DNA of 18,855 nucleotides from an uncultured Faecalibacterium sp. Its GTDB lineage: Bacteria > Bacillota > Clostridia > Oscillospirales > Ruminococcaceae. Shown one piece after another: positions 6,798-15,341 of this stretch. Below the pieces are notes generated by a model. It was not told where the DNA came from and did no database searches. It saw only the letters and a list, made by a program, of their open reading frames with translations. The stretch's first letter is position 1; each line of letters begins with the position of its first letter. Both the position numbers and the translations under genes were made by a program. Where the stretch lies: positions 1 through 18,855 of the forward strand of contig CAKSXW010000037.1 in the NCBI GenBank assembly GCA_934518555.1, in the 5' to 3' direction.

Positions 6798-7976
6798 TCA
6801 GGCGGCCTGCTGCCCGGCGGCGGAAAAAGCCTCCAGGCGAGCGTCCCGGTTGCCGCTGAGGATGGGGTAGGAGGCCACAGGGTGGGGGCGGTTGCGGCCC
6901 TGGCTGCTGTACCAGATCAGGTCGTCGGCCCCATACCGGTCCAGGCTGAAGTCCACGGCCTGGGCCAGGGTGTCACCGCAGAGCAGGCGGTTCACCGTGG
7001 CCCACAGCATACTCCGGGCGTACACGGCGTAGACGTTATTGATGTAGCCCATCACGCAGTCGGCACCGCCGGCCAGCAGAGCGTCGGCGATGGAGGTGTC
7101 CAGGCTGCCGCTGCGGCCGTAGAACTCGCAGGTCTCCGACAGGACCATGGTGCCCCGGAGGGAACCGCTGCGGTAGGCAGCCTGGAAAAAGCCGCCAGTT
7201 ACTGCGTAGGCTCCGTTGACCTTGATGATCCGGTGGGTCAGCAGGTCCATGCCGTAGCGCAGATCGTTCCAAAAGCTGGAAGTTTCCGCCAGCAGCAGCA
7301 CCGGCTGGGTGGCGGTGCGCTTCCACAGTCTGCCATACTCGTAGGTATAGTAGGCCCCGTGGGTGCTCAGGATGCACAGGTCAAAATCGTCCATGTGCCG
7401 CAGGTCCGACACGGTAACGTTGGTGTCCAGCTTGGTGTCAAGGCCCATGCCGTTCCAGTAGGTCTGCATATAGACGTAGTTGGGGTAGCGGCTGCTGTTC
7501 ACTGTGTCGTCAAAGGCGTAGTAGATCACCGCACTGCCGGAGGCGGCGTTTTCTGCTGCCTGTTCCAGCTCCGGCTGGGCCTGGAACTCCAGGGCGGTGT
7601 TTTCCTGGTCCGGGTCCTGCAGCAGGATGCCGCCCAGGGCACCGCAGGTGTAGGCAAAGCTCATCATGCCGTTTTCCTGGTCCAGGTAGATGGAGCCAGG
7701 CTCCACCAGCCCCCGGTCCACCAGATCCTCCAGCTGCTGCCGGGCCGCCTGGGTCCGGTCCTCCACCGACAGGGCGGCGTAGTCCGGGCTGTCGGTCAGG
7801 GCGGTAACGGTCTGGTCGGCCTGCTGCATCTGCTGTACCTGGGCAGCGGTCAGGGTCTGCACCGGGGCTGCCGTGTCAGTGTCTGCGGCCCAGGCGGTGG
7901 GCAGGGCCCCTGCCAGCAATGCTGCTGCACACAGGGCGCAGACCAGCCGTTTGATCGTATGGTTTTGTGTTATCAT
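6798..7976 (-). CDS. Secreted CHAT/caspase-like (clan CD) protein, function unknown
   Basis: 392 residues. The N-terminus is a classical signal peptide (basic stretch, hydrophobic core about 13-25, then PTAWA before AADT), with no lipobox at the cleavage site. Residues about 30-140 are polar and Q/D-rich, followed by IYLDQENGMMSFAYTCGALGG. The C-terminal half has the layout of clan CD cysteine peptidases (CHAT, C14, C25): a hydrophobic strand ending in S-T-H206-G, then a strand ending in LSETC283-EFYG. After C283 come SIADALLAGGADCVMGYIN and NRLLCGDTLAQAVD, which resemble the CHAT pattern of 'LLxAGA..VxGS' and 'LLxGxxxxEA'. H206 and C283 would be the dyad. Start chosen to give the signal peptide; the ribosome site GGAAAG is weak, and earlier in-frame ATGs at 7994 and upstream are possible. 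It may be a protease or an inactive binding protein; substrate and role are unknown. Confidence 0.75.
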   Translation of the reverse strand: MITQNHTIKRLVCALCAAALLAGALPTAWAADTDTAAPVQTLTAAQVQQMQQADQTVTALTDSPDYAALSVEDRTQAARQQLEDLVDRGLVEPGSIYLDQENGMMSFAYTCGALGGILLQDPDQENTALEFQAQPELEQAAENAASGSAVIYYAFDDTVNSSRYPNYVYMQTYWNGMGLDTKLDTNVTVSDLRHMDDFDLCILSTHGAYYTYEYGRLWKRTATQPVLLLAETSSFWNDLRYGMDLLTHRIIKVNGAYAVTGGFFQAAYRSGSLRGTMVLSETCEFYGRSGSLDTSIADALLAGGADCVMGYINNVYAVYARSMLWATVNRLLCGDTLAQAVDFSLDRYGADDLIWYSSQGRNRPHPVASYPILSGNRDARLEAFSAAGQQAA

Positions 7977-7995
7977 GTTCTTTCCATCCCTCATG

Positions 7996-8093
7996 GGGGT
8001 GCCATGGTCTGGGCACCCCGTCCCCGGCATCGGTGCTGCTCTCTGACCGCCGCTCCATAGGCGGCCGACACAGGGGGCAAACCCCACCGATGC
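7996..8093 (-). promoter_or_regulatory. Structured 5' leader of the secreted CHAT-like gene
   Basis: The predicted transcript from the promoter at 8130-8102 has about 120 bases before the start codon. A 9-pair helix GCATCGGTG/CACCGATGC (8085-8093 with 8027-8035) closes a region with a GGGG-TTT-GCCCC hairpin and a GCCGC hairpin (8061-8065 with 8049-8053), i.e. a three-way junction. A separate 8-pair hairpin (8012-8019 with 7996-8003) lies 20 bases before the start. Two stable folds just ahead of the ribosome site suggest control of translation or a riboswitch-like element, but it matches no class I know by consensus. Confidence 0.45.
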
Positions 8094-8101
8094 TTAGCTC
8101 C

Positions 8102-8130
8102 ATTGTAGGGGGAGCATGGGTGTTTGTCAA
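8102..8130 (-). promoter_or_regulatory. Sigma-A-type promoter of the secreted protein gene
   Basis: On the minus strand, TTGACA (8130-8125), a 17-base spacer, and TACAAT (8107-8102). This is nearly consensus, so the gene is probably well expressed in growing cells. Confidence 0.85.
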
Positions 8131-8171
8131 GTTTCCCGGTGGGATTTTGCAAAGCTGTCACAGGCTGTTTC

Positions 8172-8200
8172 TTGCATTGCCGGAGTGGGGCGTGTATAAT
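8172..8200 (+). promoter_or_regulatory. Sigma-A-type promoter of the SEDS gene
   Basis: TTGCAT (8172-8177), a 17-base spacer, and TATAAT (8195-8200). It is back to back with the promoter at 8102-8130. Confidence 0.85.
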
Positions 8201-8209
8201 AAGGATAAA

Positions 8210-8245
8210 CTGGAGTTTTATTGCCTGGGGGCAAAAAAGCTCCAG
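8210..8245 (+). promoter_or_regulatory. Hairpin in the SEDS gene leader
   Basis: CTGGAG (8210-8215) pairs with CTCCAG (8240-8245) around an inner TTGC/GCAA hairpin (8221-8224 with 8231-8234). It starts within a few bases of the predicted transcription start, so it may protect the 5' end or be part of a small leader switch. Confidence 0.4.
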
Positions 8246-8275
8246 GGGCAACTGTTATCGAAAGGTGGTGCTTTC

Positions 8276-9493
8276 TTGGAAAGCATTCGACAATATTTTA
8301 AGCGGACCGATAAGATCTACCTGCTGCTGTGCATTTTCAGCAGTGCCATGGCGGTGGTGGCCCTGGCCTCCTGGGCCACCAAGCAGGGCGGCGGTTTTGC
8401 CACCGATGCAGCCACCGGGCAGATTTTGGGCATCGGGGATTACCGCCGGGCGGTGGTGCAGGCAGGTGCCGCCCTCATTGGCATCTGCGTGGCACTGCTG
8501 CTGTCCTGCATCGACTACCGGAGCCTGGTAAAGGTGTGGCCGGTCCACGTGGCCCTTACCTGGGGCCTGGTGCTGCCCACCCTGTTCATCCGCAACGTTT
8601 CGGTCGGCCCACTCACCATCGGCTACAACGCTGGAGACACCGACAACTATTCCTGGTACAAGCTGGGGGGCTTTACCTTCCAGCCCACAGAGCTGGCAAA
8701 GATCAGCTTTATCCTCACCTTTGCCATGCACCTGAACAACGTCCGCAGCCGCATCAATGAGCCCAAGGAGCTGGCAAAGCTGCTGCTGCATCTGCTGGTG
8801 CCCATTGCCATCATCCATGTGCAGGGCGACGACGGCACAGCCATCATCTACGGCATCATCGGTTGCAGCATGATGTTTGCGGCAGGCCTGAGCTGGAAGT
8901 ATATCCTGGGGGCCGGAGCTGCCGCCGGTGCCGCTGTGGCAGTGGCCTTTGCCTTTTTCAGCGATAAGATCGGCAAGGGCTACCAGTGGTACCGGATCCT
9001 GGCGGTCATTGACCCGGAGAACACCACCGGCTGGGCCCCCAGTGAGACGGTGTGGAAGAACATCATCTACCAGCAGCAGCGAGGGGAGATCGCCATTGGC
9101 TCCGGCGGCATTTTTGGCAACGGGCTGTTCGGCGGCCGATACTACAGCGTGCCCAACGCCCACAACGACTTTATCCTCAGCTGGATCGGCAACGCCACAG
9201 GCTTTGTGGGCTGCTGCGTGGTGCTGGGGGTGCTGTTTGCCCTGGTGGTCAAGACCTTTGTTACCGGGGCCCGCAGCGAGGACCTGCTGGGCAGCTACAT
9301 CTGCGCCGGTATCGGGGGAGCCCTGATGGCCCAGATCGCCGTGAACGTAGGCATGAACCTGCGGGTGCTGCCGGTCATCGGCGTCACCCTGCCCTTTTAC
9401 TCTGCCGGAGGCAGCTCGGTGCTGATGCTGTATATCTGCGTCGGATTAGTCCTGTCGGTATACTCCCACAACACCAAGAGCTTGTTTGGATAA
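8276..9493 (+). CDS. RodA/FtsW-like SEDS glycosyltransferase
   Basis: A 405-residue polytopic membrane protein of the SEDS family, which polymerises lipid II glycans with a class B PBP partner. Family marks are FTFQPTELAKISF at about 133-145 (usual QPSE), GDDGTAIIY near 182, IAIGSGGIFGNGLFGG near 278-293, VPNAHNDFILSW with D298 at the position of the essential Asp (usual HTDFIF), and LPVIGVTLPFYSAGGSS near the C-terminus. Divergence is notable: the EE that normally follows the HTDF motif is replaced (SWIGNATGF). Start is TTG at 8276, 7 bases after AAAGGTGG; upstream in-frame ATGs fall before the promoter. No PBP is next to it. RodA or a sporulation SEDS paralogue are both possible. Confidence 0.85.
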   Translation: MESIRQYFKRTDKIYLLLCIFSSAMAVVALASWATKQGGGFATDAATGQILGIGDYRRAVVQAGAALIGICVALLLSCIDYRSLVKVWPVHVALTWGLVLPTLFIRNVSVGPLTIGYNAGDTDNYSWYKLGGFTFQPTELAKISFILTFAMHLNNVRSRINEPKELAKLLLHLLVPIAIIHVQGDDGTAIIYGIIGCSMMFAAGLSWKYILGAGAAAGAAVAVAFAFFSDKIGKGYQWYRILAVIDPENTTGWAPSETVWKNIIYQQQRGEIAIGSGGIFGNGLFGGRYYSVPNAHNDFILSWIGNATGFVGCCVVLGVLFALVVKTFVTGARSEDLLGSYICAGIGGALMAQIAVNVGMNLRVLPVIGVTLPFYSAGGSSVLMLYICVGLVLSVYSHNTKSLFG

Positions 9494-9507
9494 GAGGACC
9501 CTGTTGC

Positions 9508-9544
9508 AAAAAAGCTGCTGTATCAACGATACAGCAGCTTTTTT
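9508..9544. terminator. Bidirectional intrinsic terminator between SEDS gene and ilvD
   Basis: A perfect 17-pair stem (9508-9524 with 9528-9544) with loop AAC and six A/T pairs at its base. It serves the SEDS gene (+, ends 9493) and the ilv operon (-, ends 9557). Confidence 0.94.
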
Positions 9545-9556
9545 GCTTGCTTGGGC

Positions 9557-11215
9557 TTACTTCAGCACCGCACCCAGGTTGGCACTGGTGACCATCCGGG
9601 CGTAGCGGCTGAGCCAGCCGGTCTTGATGTTGGGCTCCGGGGCTACATAAGCGGCCTTGCGCTGGGCCAGCACCTCATCCGACACTTCCAGGGTGATGGA
9701 GGCGTTGGGGATGTCGATGGTAATGGTGTCTCCTTCCTCCACCAGGCCGATGGGGCCGCCGGAGGCAGCCTCCGGGCTCACATGGCCAATGGCAGCACCC
9801 CGGCTTGCACCGGAGAAGCGGCCGTCGGTGATCAGGGCCACGGTCTTGTCCAGCTTCATGCCTGCCAGGGCAGAGGTGGGGTTCAGCATCTCACGCATAC
9901 CGGGGCCGCCCTTGGGGCCCTCGTACCGGATCACCACCACGTCGCCGGGCACGATCTTGCCAGCGTAGATGGCGGCAATGGCCTCCTCCTCGCTGTTGAA
10001 CACCCGGGCCGGGCCGGAGTGCTGCTGCATCTCCGGGGCCACGGCACTGCGCTTGACAACGCAGCCGTCCGGGGCAATGTTGCCCCACAGGATCTGCAGG
10101 CCGCCGGTCTCGGAGTAGGGGTTCTCGATGGGACGGATGGCCTTTTCGTTCAGGATATGGGCACCCTGAATGTTCTCCCCCAGGGTCTTGCCGGTAACGG
10201 TGGGTACCTCCAGGTCCAGCAGGCCCTTTTTGGCCAGCTCTGCCTGAACGGCAGGGATGCCGCCAGCGGCGTACAGGTCCGGCATGTGGGTGGGGCCTGC
10301 CGGGGCCAGGTGGCACAGGTTGGGGGTCTTGGCGCTGATCTCGTTGAACAGGGCCAGGTCGATGGGCACACCGGCCTCGTAGGCAATGGCCAGCAGGTGC
10401 AGCACCGTGTTGGTGGAGCAGCCCAGGGCCATATCACAGGTCAGGGCGTTGCGGATGGACCGCTCGTTGATGATCTGCCGGGCGGTGATGCCCTTGCGGA
10501 CCAGGTCCATGACGGCCATACCAGCGTGCTTGGCCAGCTGCAGACGCTTGGAGTACACGGCAGGGATGGTGCCGTTGCCGGGCAGGGCAATGCCGATGGC
10601 CTCGCACAGGCAGTTCATGCTGTTGGCGGTGTACATACCGGAGCAGCTGCCGCAGCTGGGGCAGCAGTTGCAGGTGCAGTCCTCCAGCTGTGCGTCGGTG
10701 ATCATGCCAGCTTTGTAGGCACCCACAGCCTCAAACATCTTGGAAAGGCTTACTTCCTCGCCGCCGTAGGTGCCTGCCAGCATGGGACCGCCGGAGCACA
10801 CCACGGCAGGCACATCCATGCGGACGGCTGCCATCACCATGCCGGGCACGATCTTGTCACAGTTGGGCACCAGCACCAGGCCGTCCAGCTGGTGGGCCAT
10901 GAGCATGGTCTCCACGCTGTCGCAGATCAGCTCCCGGGAGGCCAGGGAGTACTTCATGCCCACATGACCCATGGCAATGCCGTCGCACACGCCGATGGCA
11001 GGGATCAGGATGGGGGTGCCTCCGGCCATTTCCACACCGGCCTTTACGGCGTCGGCGATCTTATCCAGATTCATGTGGCCGGGCACGATCTCGCTGTAGG
11101 CACTCACCACGCCGATGAGGGGCCGCTCCAGCTCCTCCGGGGTGTAGCCCAGGGCGTAAAACAGGCTCCGGTTGGGGGCACGCTCTGAGCCCTTGGTCAC
11201 GTTGTCACTTCTCAT
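9557..11215 (-). CDS. ilvD: Dihydroxy-acid dehydratase
   Basis: 552 residues, normal for the IlvD/EDD family. It dehydrates 2,3-dihydroxy-isovalerate and -methylvalerate to the 2-oxoacids for valine/leucine and isoleucine, using an Fe-S cluster and Mg2+. Visible are C119 in PNCDK, the cysteine-rich block [16 protein letters not shown] with ligand C191, and near the C-terminus [21 protein letters not shown] with the catalytic Ser. Start at 11215 follows an AGAGGA site; an upstream ATG lies in the repeat region and lacks one. It is the last gene of ilvB-ilvN-ilvC-ilvD, separated from ilvC by a palindromic repeat. Confidence 0.96.
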   Translation of the reverse strand: MRSDNVTKGSERAPNRSLFYALGYTPEELERPLIGVVSAYSEIVPGHMNLDKIADAVKAGVEMAGGTPILIPAIGVCDGIAMGHVGMKYSLASRELICDSVETMLMAHQLDGLVLVPNCDKIVPGMVMAAVRMDVPAVVCSGGPMLAGTYGGEEVSLSKMFEAVGAYKAGMITDAQLEDCTCNCCPSCGSCSGMYTANSMNCLCEAIGIALPGNGTIPAVYSKRLQLAKHAGMAVMDLVRKGITARQIINERSIRNALTCDMALGCSTNTVLHLLAIAYEAGVPIDLALFNEISAKTPNLCHLAPAGPTHMPDLYAAGGIPAVQAELAKKGLLDLEVPTVTGKTLGENIQGAHILNEKAIRPIENPYSETGGLQILWGNIAPDGCVVKRSAVAPEMQQHSGPARVFNSEEEAIAAIYAGKIVPGDVVVIRYEGPKGGPGMREMLNPTSALAGMKLDKTVALITDGRFSGASRGAAIGHVSPEAASGGPIGLVEEGDTITIDIPNASITLEVSDEVLAQRKAAYVAPEPNIKTGWLSRYARMVTSANLGAVLK

Positions 11216-11240
11216 GGTATTGTCCTCTTTTCTGATAAGA

Positions 11241-11374
11241 CCCTCTCCGTCACGGCTGCGCCGTGCCACCTCTCCCGAAGGGGAGAGGTTTTGCGGAGGA
11301 TCGATAAGATTTCTGCTTTCAATAAAAGCTCCCCCTTTCGGGGGAGCTGGCCGCCGAAAGGCGGCCTGAGAGGG
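11241..11374. repeat. Back-to-back palindromic repeat pair (MITE/BIME-like) between ilvC and ilvD
   Basis: Two copies of a roughly 50-base unit face each other. Each has an outer CCCTCTC, a GC-rich hairpin, then a second hairpin and TTTT. Copy 1: CCCTCTC 11241-11247, CACGG/CCGTG 11251-11265, CCTCTCCC/GGGAGAGG 11269-11288. Copy 2, inverted: AGCTCCCCC/GGGGGAGCT 11327-11348, GGCCGCC/GGCGGCC 11349-11366, GAGAGGG 11368-11374. The CCCTCTC...GAGAGGG ends make the whole element a terminal inverted repeat of 134 bases, with no coding sequence. Such elements are common in related gut genomes. It may also act as an mRNA stabiliser or partial terminator inside the operon. Confidence 0.75.
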
Positions 11375-11382
11375 TTTTCCTC

Positions 11383-12474
<1,092 letters not shown>

Positions 12475-12503
12475 TCACCCAGAGCGGAAAAACATTGGTT
12501 GGG

Positions 12504-12528
12504 CCCTTCTCAGTTCCGCAGAGAAGGG
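12504..12528 (-). terminator. Hairpin between ilvN and ilvC, possible processing or partial termination site
   Basis: CCCTTCTC (12504-12511) pairs with GAGAAGGG (12521-12528) 8 bases after the ilvN stop. On the minus strand the nearest T run is about 12 bases beyond the stem, so it is a poor terminator and more likely a stabilising or processing structure. No clear separate ilvC promoter is visible. Confidence 0.4.
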
Positions 12529-12535
12529 TTTATTC

Positions 12536-13108
12536 TTACGCCCGTTCCGGGCAGTGGGTCCCCGGCAGGGGCAGCTGAGCACTGCGGACCTCCTGGGGCG
12601 GCTTTTGCATATGCTGATGCATCCCACCACGCTCCAGGGCGGTGACGCCGGTGCGGCACTGCTCCAGGATGGTGTAGTCGGCAAACATCTTTAAAAAGGC
12701 GTCGATCTTGTCCGGCTTGCCCAGCAGCTCAAACACCATGCTGTCGGGGGAAAGATCAATGATCTTGGCCTTGTAGATGCTGGCGATCTCTCGCAGCTCG
12801 GTGCGGTTGTGGACGTCGGAGGCCACCTTCAGCAGCAGCAGCTCCCGTTCCAGAGATTTTTCGCTGTCCAGCACAAAGACCTGCCGGGTCACTTCCAGCC
12901 GCTCGGTCTGGAGCAGCAGCTGGTTCAGGGCCTTTTCGTCACTGGTGATGGTCACGGTGATGCGGCTCACCGTGGGGTCGTTGGTGGCTGAAACGGTAAG
13001 GGTGTCGATGTTGAAGCCTCGGCGGCAAAACAGGTTGGACACCCGGGCCAGAACGCCGCTCTGGTTGTCCACCAGCAGGCTGATGACCCTGCGTTTGTTG
13101 GTTTCCAT
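12536..13108 (-). CDS. ilvN: Acetolactate synthase small (regulatory) subunit
   Basis: 190 residues. Residues about 5-80 are an ACT domain (RRVISLLVDNQSGVLARVSNLF, then GFNIDTLTVS) that binds valine and passes feedback inhibition to IlvB. The C-terminal part, about 85-165, is the family's second domain and ends in the usual TGVTALERG. An extra tail of about 25 residues (MHQHMQKPPQEVRSAQ...) makes it longer than the common 160-170. The start at 13108 follows AAGGGGG, 14 bases after the ilvB stop, so the two are tightly coupled. Confidence 0.93.
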   Translation of the reverse strand: METNKRRVISLLVDNQSGVLARVSNLFCRRGFNIDTLTVSATNDPTVSRITVTITSDEKALNQLLLQTERLEVTRQVFVLDSEKSLERELLLLKVASDVHNRTELREIASIYKAKIIDLSPDSMVFELLGKPDKIDAFLKMFADYTILEQCRTGVTALERGGMHQHMQKPPQEVRSAQLPLPGTHCPERA

Positions 13109-13122
13109 TCCGTTGTTCCCCC

Positions 13123-14787
13123 TTATTCCATGATGATGTCGTGGATATCGCCGCCGCCGGGGATCATAGGCAGGACCTTTTCGTCCTTGTCGATGATGCA
13201 CTCGATCCAGGTGGGGCCCTTTTGCTGCAGGGCGTCGGCAAAGGCTGCCTGGAACTCCGGCAGGTTGGTGCAGCGGTAGCCCTTCAGGCCAAAGCCCTCT
13301 GCCAGCTTGACAAAATCCGTGTGGCGGTGGGGGTCGGTCTGGCTGTAGCGTTTGCCGTAGAAGGTGGTCTGCCACTGACGGACCATGCCCAGCACCGAAT
13401 TGTTGAAGATCACCGTGATGATGGGCAGCTCGTAGCTGACGGCGGTGCAGGCTTCGTTGAGGTTCATGTGGAAGGAGCCGTCACCGGTAAACATTACCAC
13501 CCGCTGGTCCCGGCCCAGGGCCATCTGGGCGCCAATGGCGGCACCGTAGCCAAAGCCCATGGTGCCCAGGCCGCCGCTGGTGATAAAGCCCCGACTCTTG
13601 GCGTGGCGCAGGTACTGGGCCGCCCACATCTGGTGTTGGCCCACGTCGGTCACGTACACCGCCTCGGGGCCGCATTGGTTGCATACCTCGCCGATGACCT
13701 GATGGGGCATCAGCCGGGTGGGGTCCGACACCGGGTGGTAATCCTGGGCCTGCCACTCCCGGATCATCTTCATCCAATCGGGGTGGGTGGTCTCCTTGAT
13801 CTGGGGCAGCATAGCGTTCAGCACATAGGCGGCGTCTCCCACGATGGACAGGTCCACCTCCACGTTCTTGCCCAGCTCGCTGGGGTCGATGTCGATCTGG
13901 ATGATGGTGGCGTTTTTGGCAAAGGTCTTGGGGTTCAGGGCCACCCGGTCAGAAAAACGGGTGCCTACGGCGATCAGCACATCACAGTCCGCCACGGCCC
14001 GGTTGGAGGTGTAGCAGCCGTGCATTCCCACCATGCCCAGGTTCATGGGGTCCCCGTAGGGCACCACGCCGGCGGCCATCAGGGTGTAGGTGGCAGGGAT
14101 CTGGGCCTTGTGCAGCAGATCCCGCAGCGGCTGGCAGCTGGCAGCACTGCGGACGCCGCCGCCAAAGTAGACCAGAGGCCGCTGGGCGGCGTTGATCAGG
14201 TCGGCGGCCCACTGGACCTGCTGGGCATCAAAGGTGGTAACGGTGCGGATGGGTTCCGGGTGCTTGGGGGTGAACTCGCAGAGGGCTGCGGTCACATCCT
14301 TGGGGATGTCCACCAGCACCGGGCCCTTGCGGCCGCTCTGGGCAATGCGGAAGGCGGCACGCATGGTGTCGGCCAGGTCTTCCACCCGGCGCACCGTAAA
14401 GTTATGTTTGGTGATGGGCATGGTGATGCCCTCAATATAGGCTTCCTGAAAGCTGTCCTTGCCGATGCCCGGGGTGGCTACGTTGCCGGTAAAGGCCACC
14501 AGAGGCACCGAGTCCATATAAGCGGTGGCGATGCCGGTGACCAGGTTGGTGGCACCCGGGCCGCTGGTGGCCAGCACCACGCCGGTGCGGCCGGTGGCCC
14601 GGGCGTAGCCGTCTGCCGCATGGGAGGCTCCCTGCTCGTGAGCGGTGAGCACGTGGGTGATGCGGTGGGCGTTTTTGTACAGCTCATCATAAAGGTTCAG
14701 CACTGCGCCGCCGGGGTACCCAAAAATGGTATCCACCCCTTGCTCGCAAAGGACCTCCACAAAGATCTGAGAACCGTTCAACTGCAT
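13123..14787 (-). CDS. ilvB: Acetolactate synthase large (catalytic) subunit
   Basis: 554 residues, a typical ThDP-dependent catalytic subunit. It joins pyruvate with pyruvate or 2-oxobutanoate. It shows N-terminal YPGGAVLNLYDEL, catalytic E51 in AHEQGASHAADGYARATGR, the central TSGPGATNLVTGIA, and the C-terminal ThDP motif starting GDG at 435-437 and ending NN about 25 residues later. Start at 14787 is favoured by AGGAG 8 bases upstream; an in-frame ATG 27 bases earlier has no ribosome site. First gene of the operon, directly behind the T-box leader. Confidence 0.97.
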   Translation of the reverse strand: MQLNGSQIFVEVLCEQGVDTIFGYPGGAVLNLYDELYKNAHRITHVLTAHEQGASHAADGYARATGRTGVVLATSGPGATNLVTGIATAYMDSVPLVAFTGNVATPGIGKDSFQEAYIEGITMPITKHNFTVRRVEDLADTMRAAFRIAQSGRKGPVLVDIPKDVTAALCEFTPKHPEPIRTVTTFDAQQVQWAADLINAAQRPLVYFGGGVRSAASCQPLRDLLHKAQIPATYTLMAAGVVPYGDPMNLGMVGMHGCYTSNRAVADCDVLIAVGTRFSDRVALNPKTFAKNATIIQIDIDPSELGKNVEVDLSIVGDAAYVLNAMLPQIKETTHPDWMKMIREWQAQDYHPVSDPTRLMPHQVIGEVCNQCGPEAVYVTDVGQHQMWAAQYLRHAKSRGFITSGGLGTMGFGYGAAIGAQMALGRDQRVVMFTGDGSFHMNLNEACTAVSYELPIITVIFNNSVLGMVRQWQTTFYGKRYSQTDPHRHTDFVKLAEGFGLKGYRCTNLPEFQAAFADALQQKGPTWIECIIDKDEKVLPMIPGGGDIHDIIME

Positions 14788-14842
14788 GGTGTGTTTCTCC
14801 TGTTCCAATTCCACATTTATCCATTGCCCTGGGGGAGCTTTT

Positions 14843-15134
14843 GAAAAAGAAAAAGCCCTTGTCCCCTGCTTCCTTCAAGAGACAAAGACCTTGTAACATC
14901 AAGCTCTCTGCGGTACCACTCTCGTTGGTGCGCCATGCACACCCTCTCACGGGCTTCCAACAAAGCCCTGCCTCATAACGGCGGCTGCCGGCGCTGCTTA
15001 CAAGGGTCTAACACCCGTTGGGCAGGCTGCTCCGGGAGGATTTCTCGCACGAAACACTGACTGCCTTGCACCAAACGGCAGCTCTCTGAACAGGGGGGAT
15101 CGTGTGGTACTTTTTCCCATCCACGCATTTGTTG
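14843..15134 (-). promoter_or_regulatory. T-box riboswitch leader of the ilv operon, probably tRNA-Ile responsive
   Basis: The conserved T-box core GAGTGGTACCGC lies at about 14924-14910 on the minus strand. Upstream is a Stem I with AGTA (15111-15108) facing GAA (15044-15042), and an apical GCTGCC...GGTGCAAGGCAG region (15082-15061). The triplet directly after GAA is ATC (15041-15039), the isoleucine codon, as the likely specifier; a shifted reading would give a different codon. The alternative terminator has a stem at about 14893-14856 and a T-rich tail at 14854-14843. Known mechanism: uncharged tRNA pairs with specifier and T-box and prevents termination. This ties ilvBNCD expression to isoleucine shortage. 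Confidence 0.92.
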
Positions 15135-15140
15135 ATGTAA

Positions 15141-15176
15141 ATTATACTATAAACCGGGCTATTGTCAATCGACAAT
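15141..15176 (-). promoter_or_regulatory. Promoter of the ilv operon with overlapping inverted repeat
   Basis: On the minus strand, TTGACA (15168-15163), a 16-base spacer and TATAAT (15146-15141). The inverted repeat ATTGTC-N4-GACAAT (15161-15176) covers the -35, which is where a repressor would act. It does not look like a CodY box. Dual control by a repressor and the T-box is possible. Confidence 0.75.
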
Positions 15177-15231
15177 TTGTAACTTGAATCACCTGAAAGG
15201 TGAAGAAAATTGAACACGCCTGCGTGTACTC

Positions 15232-15287
15232 TTGCAACCCTACCCAAACCGCTGTATACTTTGATTGCCTGTGTGTCACCGTGACAC
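15232..15287 (+). promoter_or_regulatory. Promoter and operator-like palindrome of the ATPase gene
   Basis: TTGCAA (15232-15237), a 17-base spacer, TATACT (15255-15260). The perfect palindrome GTGTCAC-C-GTGACAC (15273-15287) lies a few bases after the expected start site, where a bound protein would block transcription. The regulator is not identifiable. Confidence 0.7.
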
Positions 15288-15341
15288 GCTCTTTTTTGCA
15301 CAACATAAGAGAAACAAAAAACAGGGCAGAGGGATGGGACT

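Noticed and set aside
7996..8093. Cyclic-di-GMP riboswitch as identity of the CHAT-like gene leader
   Set aside because: The conserved core sequences and tetraloop-receptor of that class are not visible; only generic helices are.
7967..8275. Upstream ATG starts for the SEDS protein
   Set aside because: They lie before the TTGCAT/TATAAT promoter and in the leader of the divergent gene; the extra residues are not SEDS-like.
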